This document shows, in pieces, positions 46,794 through 58,300 of a DNA stretch of 64,000 nucleotides. Below the pieces are notes generated by a model that made no database searches, had not been told where the DNA came from, and saw nothing but the letters and a program-made list of their open reading frames with translations. The position numbers and the translations under genes were made by a program. The stretch comes from Liolophura sinensis (lineage: Eukaryota > Mollusca > Polyplacophora > Chitonida > Chitonidae), in assembly GCF_032854445.1 (NCBI RefSeq), contig NC_088307.1, forward strand, positions 12,972,017 to 13,036,016, written 5' to 3'. Numbering within the stretch: position 1 is the first letter of the stretch; each line of letters begins with the position of its first letter.

Positions 46794-48543
46794 GTAAGAA
46801 CTGGGCGTGTCCATGTTCGTTAAAGAGAAAAACATTAAGCTGATGGTATGAGTTTTGTACAAGTGTGTAGTTTACCTGTGTGAATACATTTATATGATAT
46901 CTTAGGTAGAATAGATAGACCAATTGAATAACCCGATCTGTCACTCCTCTACTGTTGTATAAGCCTACAAGTGCCCTGGTGAAACCAAACTGTCAACCGC
47001 CTGCCCCACTGGTCTGTCAGCAGGTAGGCCTTAGAAAATCCAAGTCGTTTGTACCTTAGTACCAGCTATAGTACTAGCTATACTTAAATGCAGCACAACA
47101 CAGTAGAAACCATCGATTATGTGTTAAAAACCATGCCGTGAAGTTAGAACCTTGTACACGTAGTTAACCAGTTATAAGTGACGCCTATGTTGACCTACAT
47201 CTTTAGTCCTGAGGTAACAATGTCTGGTATATAGCCGGAGTGTATAGTATCGGCAATCTCCACTTGCAGAATGTGCGCTAATAACATATTTATTGATCTT
47301 TTTGGTTTGTGTTTATTTATTTGCTATTTAACGCCATGCTCAGAGCTTTCCACTCGTGCGTTAGCATGGTTGGAAAAAACTACGGTGGCTGTTTCACCTG
47401 AGTGAAAAGTGTTTTCATCTGGGTGAAAACATCCTTACCTCCATGAGAAAGTTCTCACCTGGATGAAAGAGTCCAGATTGCAGAGAAAGGCATTTTAACC
47501 ACAGATACATGCTGACTATAGTAACGTTACACAAACGGCTTTGACGCAGCCAGGAGTGCATCATCATATGTCTATTGTCACAAGATTTGCTTGATCCACG
47601 CTCTGTTCCAAGGGCCTTGAACTTCTTTGAACCAGAACAATCGGGTTTAGCGAAAGTGTCCACCCGGAAAAGAAACTTTTCACTTAGATGAGAACCTTTT
47701 TACGTAGGTGAAAACATTTTCACAGTGGTGAGAACCTCCTCCACCAGGTGAAAACATTTTCACACAGGTGACAACCTGTGGGGAGAAGCCACGGCATCGC
47801 TAAAGGCGAAACTATTGACATAAATCAGCTGCGAATCGGCGCCAGGTGGATTTGAACCTGCAAACACATTTGTCAAGTGGTCTTGGAAATGTTCAGTCTG
47901 TTCTGCCGGTCCACTTGCCAATGGCCGTTATATAAGGCTGAATGTTCGGATTTTCTCTCTCCAGATGGAGAGAGTAAAAATGGATTAGTTGTGGATATGC
48001 AGTACTTCCTCCTGTCTAAAAGACTGGACATTTGCATAGACTCTGACACGGTGTCATTGTTGCTGTGCTGATGTAGCAAACATGTATCAATAACACAGCG
48101 TCATATATGTTATGGTTTACCGTATGGCTGTAAGGAAATGTCCAGGTAACCACGACTGTGCGCATGTTCGTAATAACCTGTTTACCGGCTGTCACACCAG
48201 GGATAGAAAATCTGTACAAACTAAAAGAAGAGCTTTGTGTCACAAAAGTACAATTACACGTTTCTATATCATTTTGTATAAATGTTCTACATGTACCACG
48301 CTTAGTACCAAAATCAAAATAGTCCCAGTTAGAATTCACTGACGGTATTCTCTGCTGATATTTTGCACTGTATTTGCTGTCATGTTCTTCTCTGGACATA
48401 ACATATTGCCGGATAGAAAGTGGTCCTAACAAAGCAGTGTGAAACTACGTGAATGTTAATGAATGAAGGGGAAGTAACCCAATGGTTTATCTCCCTTACA
48501 AAGATCAATTGAACTTCCTAGATGACAATATTTTCGTTTTCAG

Positions 48544-48593
48544 TCGACGGTGATTTAGCGAGCTGTGACGTAGAAGAGATTGTACCTGTAAAG
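48544..48593 (+). other. Candidate mini-exon, copy 2 (50 bp)
   Basis: Same splice sites as the other copies; open frame DGDLASCDVEEIVPVK after two leading bases. Confidence 0.4.
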
Positions 48594-50347
48594 GTAAGAA
48601 CTGGGCGTGTCCATGTTCGTTAAAGAGAAAAACATTAAGCTGATGGTATGAGTTCTGTACAAGTGTGTAGTTTACCTGTGTGAATACATTTATATGATAT
48701 CTTAGGTAGAATAGATAGACCAATTGAATAACCCGATCTGTCACTCCTCTACTGTTGTATAAGCCTACAAGTGCCCTGGTAAAACCAAACTGTCAACCGC
48801 CTGCCCCACTGGTCTGTCAGCAGGTAGGCTTTAGAAAATCTAAATGTCAAGTCGTATGTACCTTAGTACCAACTATACTTGCACGCAGCACAACACAGTA
48901 AAACCATCGATTTTGTGTTAGAAACCATCCCGTGCAATAAGAATCTTGTACGCGTAGTTAACCAGTTATAAGTGACGCGTATGTTGACCTACATCTTCAG
49001 TCCTAAGGTAACAATGTCTGGTATATAGTCGGAGTTTATAGTATTGGCTATCTCCACTTGCAGAATGTGCGCTAATAACATATTTTTTTATCTGTTTGGC
49101 TTGTGATTATTGATTTGATTGTTCTTTAACGCCATGCTCAGAGTTTTCCACTCGTGCGTTAGCATGGTTGGAAAAAACTACGGTGGCTGTTTCACCTGAA
49201 TGAAAAGTGTTTTCATTTGGGTGAAAAAATTCTTGCCTTCATGATTAAGTTCTCATCTGGTTGCAAAAGTCCAGATGGCAGAGATACGGTATTTTAACCA
49301 CAGATACACACTAATTTTAGTAAGGTTACACACAAACGGGCTTGACACACCCAGGAGTGCAAGTGTGAGCATATGTCTATTGTCCCAAGATCTGCATGAT
49401 CCGCGCTCTATTCCATGGGCCTTGAACTTCTTTGAACCAGAACAAGGAGACGGGTATAGCTAAAATATCCTCCTGGAAGAAAAACTTTTCACCTAGGTGA
49501 GAACCTTTTCACCCAGGTGAGAACCTCCTCAACCAGGTGAAAACCTTTTTCACATAGGCGACAACCTGTAGGGAGGAACCACCGCATTGCTAAAGGCGAA
49601 ACTGCTGACATAAAGCCGCTGTGTATCAGGTGGATATCGCCAGGTGGATTTGAACCTGCAAACGCATTTGTCAAGTGGTCTTGGAAACGTTCAGTCTGTT
49701 TTGCCGGTCCACATGCCAATGGCCGTTATATAAGGCTGAATGTTCGGATATAAAATTCTCTCCAGATAATGACCTACTAAAATGGATTAGTTGTGGATAT
49801 GCAGTACTTCCTCCTGTCTTAATGACTTGACATTTACATAGACTTAGTCGTCTCTAACACGGTATTATTGTTGCTGTGCGCATGCAGTGAAAATGTAGCA
49901 ATAACACAGCGTCATATGGTTTACTGTATGGCTGTAAGGAAATGCCCAGGTAACCACACCTGCGCACATGGTCATATTAACGTGTTTAGCGGCTGTCACA
50001 CCAGGGATAGAAATTGTGTACAAACTATAAGAAGAGCTTTGTGTCACAAAAGTACAATTACACGTTTTAATATCATTTTGTATAAATGTTCTACATGTAC
50101 CACGCTTAATGCCAAAATTAAAATAGTCCCAGTTAGAATTCACTGACGGTATTCCCTGCTGATATTTTGCACTGTATTTACTTTCATATTCTCAACTGGA
50201 CATCACATAATGCTGGGTAGAAAGTGGTCTTAACAAAGCAGTGTGAAACTACATGAATGTTAATGAATGAAGGGGAAATAACCCAATGGTTTGTCTCCCT
50301 TACAAAGATCGCTTGAACTTTCTAGATGACAATATTTTCGTTTTCAG

Positions 50348-50397
50348 TCGACGGCGATTTAGCGAGCTGTGACGTAGAAGAGATTGTATCTGTAAAG
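50348..50397 (+). other. Candidate mini-exon, copy 3 (50 bp), nearest to TRIM-D
   Basis: Acceptor CGTTTTCAG, donor AAAG|GTAAGA; open frame DGDLASCDVEEIVSVK. It ends in phase 0. If joined to the acceptor CCATAG at 51715-51720, the frame would continue NTRRR into the TRIM-D ATG without a stop, so an N-terminal extension or a 5' UTR exon are both possible. Confidence 0.45.
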
Positions 50398-51736
50398 GTA
50401 AGAACTGGGTGTGTCCATGTTCGTTAAAGAGAAAAACATTAATCTGATGGAATGAGTTTTGTACAAGTGTGTAGTTTACCTCTGTGAATACATTTATATG
50501 ATATGTTACAATAGGTAGACCAATTAAATAGCCCGGTATGTCACTCCTGTACTGTTGTATAGGCCTACAAGTGCCCCAGTAAAACCAAGCTGTCAACCGC
50601 CCGCCCCATTGGTCTGTCAGCAGGTAGGCTTTAGAAAATCTAAATGTCAAGTCGTATGTACCTTAGTACCAACTATACTTGCACGCAGCATAACACAGTA
50701 GAAACCATCGATTTTGTGTTAGAAACCATCCCGTGGAATAAGAATCTTGTACGCGTAGTTAACCAGTTATAAGTGACGCGTATGTTGACCTACATCTTCA
50801 GTCCTAAGGTAACAATGTCTGGTAAATAGTCGGAGTGTATAGTATCGGCTATCTCCACTTGCAGAATGTGCGCTAATAACACATTTATTGATCTTTTTGA
50901 TTTGTGTGTATTTATTTGATTGCTTTTTAACGCCATGCTCAGAATTTTCCACTCGTGCGTTTGCATGGTTGGAGGAACTTGCGGTGGCTATTTCACCTGA
51001 GTGAAAAGTGCTTTAATGTGGGTGAAAACATTCTGGTCTGCATATTAAAGTTCTCACCTGGATGCAAAAGTCCAGATTGCAGAGAAAGGCTATTTAAGCA
51101 GAGATGCATGCCAGATATAGTAAAGTTACACAAACAGGCTTGACGCAGCCAGGAGTAGAAGTGTGATCATATATTTATTGTCACAAGATTTGCATGATCC
51201 ACGCTCTATTCCAAGGGTCTTCTTTGAACCAGAAGAAGGCCTCGGGTATAGCATGAGTATGCACCCAGGTGAGAATCTTTTCAGGACAGGTGAGAACCTT
51301 TTCACCCACGTGACAACCTTTTCACACAGGTGAGAACATTTTTACACACGTGAGAACCTTTTCAACCAGGTGACAACCTTTGGTTAGGACCCACGGTGTC
51401 GCTAAAAAACAAACTTCTGACATAAAGCCGCTGCGTATGCCGTGATTGTAGTCCACCCATTTACAGTTGCCACTTCTCTTGATGATAGGAAAAGTACTTC
51501 CCGAGGCCTTGTAATATCGAATGTACAAAGTGTTTTTGTTAAATTCTTTCTCACTAGTCTCCTGTTTGGAGCATTTGCTAGATCTTTTTCCCTTATGTCG
51601 TCTTCTTCGTGTTCTAGTCGATAAGGCAATTTTTTTCCCCTTGTGTAGTGGCACTACTGATTTCACGTAAAGCTCTGTTCTCATGCTGACACTAATATAC
51701 CATAAACTCTTTTTTCCATAGAACACTCGCAGAAGA

Positions 51737-52384
51737 ATGGCTAAATCCATGCAAGCAGTGGAAGAGGAGCTGATTTGCTCCATCTGTGTGGATATTTTTC
51801 GGGAGCCGGTTTCTCTACCGTGCCACCATAGTTTCTGTCGAGAATGCCTGAGACTGTTTGCAGATAAGAACAACCCCTCTGTTATTGAATCCAGTGGCCG
51901 ACAGATCAACTGCCCTGTGTGTCGCTCACCCACTGTTTTGACGGACGAGGATGTAAATGCTCTCCCAGTCAACACCGAATTGTGTGGAAAGGTGGAGGAC
52001 TTCGGACAACAAGACAAACTAACAGAAGACACCCCAATGTGCTCAATGTGTGAGGAGACCAGCATGTCACCGGCCGCCATGTTCTGTTCTAATTGCGACG
52101 GGTTTTTCTGTCAGCAATGTCTTACAACAATGCATCCTATGAAGGGACCGTTCAAGCGGCACACGGTCAAACCTGTAAACGAGATCTTAGCCCAGAGCTC
52201 TGTAGAGGAATCGGAAATTTTGGACACAAAATCTGAGTCAGATTACAAGTCAGAGTGTGACAAGCACAGTCAGTTTCTGTCCATTTACTGTGTACCTTGC
52301 AAGGACGTGATCTGTCCTGGTTGCCTTGGAGATCATCTTGAACACAGCTGTCTGGACTTGGAGACAGCGGTAGAAGAAAATAAG
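51737..52384 (+). CDS. TRIM-D exon 1: RING, B-box 1, B-box 2
   Basis: 216 codons from MAKSMQAVEEEL to AAG|GTAAAA. RING ligands C14, C17, C29, H31, C34, C37, C59, C62. B-box 1: C102, C105, C117, C120, C125, C128, H133, H142. B-box 2: C174, H177, C185, C188, C193, C196, H200, H203. An acceptor CCATAG ends at 51720, 16 bp before the ATG, so an upstream non-coding exon is expected. There are 44 consecutive residues identical to TRIM-C between MSPAAM and EILAQ. Confidence 0.95.
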
Positions 52385-55300
52385 GTAAAAGATAAACAGA
52401 TGTAAATTCTACGCTTCCACTTGTCTCTTTTTTCAAATGCGATGACTGAGAGGAAAAAGGCTTATTTTCAGATTCTAGAAATCATCCATATTTTCGTACT
52501 AATTTTCTAAGAAAGTAGATCATGCTCCATTAACCGTTGCTGAAGGATAAATAAGCTTCGCCATGGTGCTTCGCCACATGCCAGGGGGCGTGTAAATTGC
52601 TCCTATTTATGTATTTACATGAACTGTCAGAATAAAACCTTGACTGAGGTATATGGAACAGCGGTCAACGCTGTTTTGATTTTACTCTCTTTGTTAGAAA
52701 GTGCCCAACACAGTCTTCCACTTGGAAGTGGTTGGATAATCTAGCAGAAATTTATTCTATGTGAGCGTGCATGTTCGGTTGTATAGAGTATATTCCAGAA
52801 ATATTTCTGAAGACCAATGTGATTGACAGCTTCACGGACATATGGTCCCCTATCATAATAATATCTGTTATCATCTCCTGATTTAATTTCTAATACTGGG
52901 GACAATTTCTTCATTTTTCCCTTAGACAAAATACACATCAGAAATTAAGACGGTCTCTCTAGCCAACCGGTGGCCAATTTAATTTAATGTTGAAAAATAA
53001 GATTTTTTCTGTAATCCTTTAAGCTATCACGATCTGGCCCCCAGTGTTGTATCTCGTGTTACCATTTATACGATTCTGTGAGTGGAGGAAACTGTGTTTT
53101 CCACATGATTCTTGTGGTGGAAGGCAATCTGTGTATAGTACACCTCAAGTAAGACTGTACAAAAGAACGGCTGTTGACTGCTATAGGTTCCGGAACAATA
53201 GATTTGGGAAACCTTGAAAATCCTGTATTGGAGAATGGGACTGATTGGATGTGACGTTGACATGGCGAATGGAAAGCAAATCCCTTAACTTAAAGGCCAA
53301 AACTCACTCGCCCACGTATAATACCATATGTACATTTATTAGTAGCCGGTATATGTGTGTATACTATATTGGGAATTTTTTTTATTATATAGGCGACATT
53401 TGAGGACAAAGCTGGCCAACTGAAAATAGTCATGGAGTCAGTAGAAAAGGGTTTGGCGAGATGTGGAGAACTGTGTCAAATTATCAAGGTTTGTATTTTT
53501 GTTCTCAAAATAAGATACAAATATCATGGGTCGTGTTGTGGTATTCAAAATAGAAAAATAATAAGTAGTTTTGGAAAATTTTAAAAGTTATAAAGAGTAA
53601 ATGCTGGTTGACAACTCAATGTTGCTTTGTTGTTGCGTTGTGTTCATTTTATCATTGGCAGTCTGAACATGATAACTATTTCGCGTGTGTTTGGGTGTAA
53701 TTTTATGATAATTTGAATCTCATTGCGTTTGTATTTATGTGTAAATGTACGAGTTACGAGTACAGTTACCGAGTTGCTGTAACCAGCGGACTGGCCTCAG
53801 TTTCGAGCTTTCCTGGGTGGCGGACGGTGCTGTGGGGTGGACTGTCTTGTGTGGCGGACTGGATGGCAGTTTGCCCTCAGCGGTGGACTGTCCTGTGTGG
53901 CGAACGGTCTTGTGTGGCGGACTGACATTAGTGGCGGAGTCACCTGTGAGGCGGATGGTCCTGTGTGGCGGATTGTCCCGTTTGGCCGTTTTCCCTCTGT
54001 GGCGGCCTGTCCTGAATGTCGGCCTGTCCAGTGTGGCAGACTGTCCTCAGCGGCGGACTGTCCTCAGCGGCGGACTGGCCTCAGTGGCGGACTGTCCCAT
54101 GTGGCGGGCTGTCCTGTGTGGCGGACAGTCCTGTGTGGCAGGTTGTCCTGTGTGGTGGACTGTCCTGTGTGGCGGACTGACCTCAAAGGCCACCGAAAAT
54201 AGTAAATGCTGCGTGTATACGTTGCTGCTTACTTGGTAGTTTCTAAGCCATAAACTTGAGCAATTACCATCCTACTGCTAACTCGAGCAGTACCGGAAGT
54301 GAGGATATCAACTTGGGTTTATTGTTGACAGGAAAATCAAGATGTTCATTTAAAGTCAATAGAGACCTCATACACAACAGCTCTGACGACTTTGAACAAC
54401 TGGAAGGCAAACTCTGAGGCGGCTGTAAGAATGAGGCATTCCAGCTGGAGTGTTGAATGTGGTGCATGGACCAAAGCCCTAGACATGCAAATCGATGGCA
54501 TAAAAATGTCACAGGGGTCGTGTAAGAACTTAATATCTTCCCAGGACGTAAAGTTTTTACAGGTAATACAGTCATGACAATGATCTTCGAATACAAATCC
54601 TTGACTACAAATACATGTAGTATAATTTTTTTTAAATTTTGTGTTCATTTTAGAAGCGATTTTTTCCAAATACAAGAAACTTCTGTGACCTAGTGTTTAA
54701 CGTGTTACTGCAGCATAACAGCCCGGTGCCTTGCACCAATGCTGTCTGGTGTGAGTTCAACACCAGTTCATGCGGCTTCCTATAAGAACGTATGTCTGTA
54801 ACCTGCAGTTGGTCGTGGGTTTCCCCGGGCTCTCTCCGGTTTCCTGCCACTATATTTCTGGCCGCTATTGTATAATTAGAAGACTCTTGAGTACGGCGTC
54901 AAACACCAATCAAATCGATAAATACATACATAAATTTGGCAAATTTGAACATTTTAATGCAGATTGCTGATGTGCTTTTGTCAGTTTCTGCCAAGGCACA
55001 TTTGAATGTTTTGTAAAGATTTTGTTTTCGAAATAAAGGTAGGCTTAAAAAACTTGTGTACGACTAGAACATAAAACAAGAATTAAATTTGCTTTGTGTA
55101 CAGGTAAAACAAGAGTTATGGAGGGTTGATCATGGTTTGTAAAGCAATCATTGGCATGAATTAGTGAATGATGAAAAGAGTCACCCGGATAAGCGTGAAA
55201 TATTGCCGCAGTCGCGGTAATTGTCCATTCGCATCAACAAAAAATGAATAAAGTATATCGAAATCTTACATTTATTGTACGGATAGCGGGGCTTAGTATG

Positions 55301-58300
55301 GAAGCCAGATGAAGAGGGGGGGGGGGTGAGAATGGTACTCTTCTTGTTCTGCGAGCTTTGTACAATTTCACTGAAGGCCAGATAAATACCACAGCAAATA
55401 TTCAAAAGCTTCACTTCCTGCAGTGTAATAAAATCCAGAAATGTAGTATTATTACATAATGGATAACAATTGCTACCTAAAGTGTAACCATTATTTTCTG
55501 TTACACTATGGGTAGTTAATGTCCATTTTATGGCCAATACGTGACAAAGTTCATTCACTTCTACACTAATTTATTTTTGTAAATAGAATTACATTAGATG
55601 TAGGCCGGACTCAGGTAAGTAAGGTCTTGGTCGTTGATGTAGCTCACAAAATTCATAACCTGAGAAATCCTATGCTCTCTTCTCAGCTTCCGAAGTGTAA
55701 TAAAATCCCACAATGTAACATTATTTCATGCGAAATTCTGCTGTGTCTTTACATATGATTTTCTGATATCTGGCAAAATACTATGGTTTCCACATATGTT
55801 TTTACAAAAAGAAAATTCATGTAGAGTCAAACCTGTCGTATGTGGCCAGTGAAGGCATACAAAATAAGTTGCCGCATGGGGCAGGTGGCCACAGAACACA
55901 GGCAACCTTGGTTTCCAGCTGGGCGCAGGTGTTTTCCGTTATGGGCATCTCGATACTATGCTCAAAAACATGCATAGATCAAGTCTACCCATAGTGTTAC
56001 GCCTATTACATAATGATATACATCCACAATAATGTAATAATACTACCCTGTTGGAAGCACTAACAAGAAACAAGCTTCACACACAGGCTGTAACTCTATA
56101 CACAGGGTTTCACTACAAAGACAGTATTTAACGCCATACACAGGGGATCATTCCATACACATGCTTTCACTCCGGGGACAGGGCTTCCCTACACAGTATT
56201 TCACCCCCCACACAGAAAATCTCTCCATACCCAGTGTTTCCCTCTAGAAACTGTATTTCACGCCATACATAGAGGATCACCCCATGTGAAGGTTTTCACT
56301 TCATACACAGGATTTCCCTCCGGGGCAATACTTCACGCCACACACACTGATCTCTCCATACATTGGGTTTCACTCCGGAGACTAGGCTCCCCTGCACAGT
56401 ACTTTACGTCCCACACATGTGATCTCTCTATACCCATTGTTTCCCTCCAGAGACAGTATTTCACGCCATACACAGGAGGTCAGTCCATATAAAGGTTTTC
56501 ACTCCATACACAGGATTTCCCTCTAGGGACAGTGTTTCACATCAAAAGATTTTATCACTTTCTGCACAAGATTTCACTCCAGGGACAGTATTTTACGCCA
56601 CACACATCGGATCACGCCATTTACAGGGGATCAGGCAATGCACAGGACTTTACTCCAGAGACATTTTTTCACACCATACACAGGGGATGACTCCATACAC
56701 TGGGTTTCACTCCAGAGACAGTATTTTACGCCACAGAGATAGGATCATTCAACACACATAGTTTAACTCCATACACAGGGTTTCCCTCCAAAGACAGTAT
56801 TTCACGCCCCACACTGGAGATCACGCCACACACACGGGATCACTTCATACACATGGTTTAACTCCATACACAGGGTTTCACTCCAGATACAGTATTTCAC
56901 GCCCCACACTGGAGATCACGCCACACACACGGGGTCACTTCATACACATGGTTTAACTCCATACACTGGGTTTCACTCCAGATACAGTATTTCACGCCCC
57001 ACACTGGAGATCACGCCACACACACGGGGTCACTTCATACACATGGTTTAACTCCATACACTGGGTTTCACTCCAGAAACGATATTTCACGCCCCCCACA
57101 TGAGATCACTCCATACACAGGGTTTCACTCTAGAGACGGTATCTCACGCTCTACATAGGAGATTACTCCATACACAGGAAATCACTCCATGCACAGGGGA
57201 TCACTCTATATACAGAGATCACTCCATACACAGGGGATCACTCCATACACAGGAGATCACTTCATACACAGGGAATCTCTCCATACACAGGGGATCACGA
57301 TATATACAGAGATCACTTCATACACAGGAGATCACTAAATACACAGGGAATCACTCCATACACAGGGGATCACGATATATACAGAGATCACTGTATACAC
57401 AGGAGATCCCTCCATGCACAGGGGATCACTCTATACACAGGAGATCACTTCATACACAAGGAATCACTCTATATACAGAGATCACTCTATACACAGGAAA
57501 TCACTTCATACACAGGGAATCACGCCATGCACAGGGGATCATTCTATATACAGAGATCACTCTGTACACAGGAGATCACTTCATACACAGGGAATCACTC
57601 TATATACAGAGATCACTCTATTCACAGGAGATCACTTCATACACAGGGAATTACTCCATACACAGGGGATCACTCTATATACAGAGATCACTCTATTCAC
57701 AGGAGATCACTTCATACACAGGGAATCACTCCATACACAGGGGATCACTCTATATACAGAGATCACTCTGTACACAGGAGATCACTTCATACACAGGAAA
57801 TCGCTCTATATAGAGAGATCACTCTATATACAGGAGATGACTTCACACACAAGGAATCACTCTATATACAGAGATCACTCTATACACAGGAGATCACTTC
57901 ATACACAAGGGATCACTCTATATACAGAGATCACTCTATTCACAGGAGATCACTTCATACACAGGGAATCACTCCATACACAGGGGATCACGATATATAC
58001 AGAGATCACTCTATACACAGGAGATCACATCATATACAGGGAATCACTCCATACACAGGGGATCACGCTATATACAGATATCACTTCATACACAGGAGAT
58101 CACCTCAACAACAGGGAATCACTCTTTATACAGAGATCACTCTATACACAGGCGATCACTCCATGCGCAGGGGATCATTCTATACACAGGAGATCACTTC
58201 ATACACAGGGAATCACTCTATATACAGAGATCACTCTATACACAGGAGATCACTTCATACACAGGGAATCACTCCATGCACAGGGGATCACTTTATATAC

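Larger units (their letters stand above)
46404..51420 (+). repeat. 1.8-kb tandem repeat (about 2.8 copies) upstream of TRIM-D
   Basis: Marker sequences recur at 46404, 48206 and 50010 (GAAAATCTGTG-type start) and at 46742, 48544 and 50348 (mini-exon), so the period is about 1802-1804 bp. Order within a copy: a 250-bp segment open on the minus strand, the mini-exon, the GTAGGCTTTAGAAAATC block, the GCATGGTTGG block, donor-like 20-mers (TTTCACCCAGGTGAGAACC), then a block with a box B-like AGGTTCAAATCC on the minus strand. The inverted homologue upstream of TRIM-C is 40520-43070. The copies are still highly similar, so the expansion is recent. Confidence 0.9.

Noticed and set aside
53745-54239. 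164-codon Trp/Cys/Gly-rich open frame
   Set aside because: Produced by the GC-rich minisatellite in TRIM-D intron 2; overlapping frames of similar length exist.
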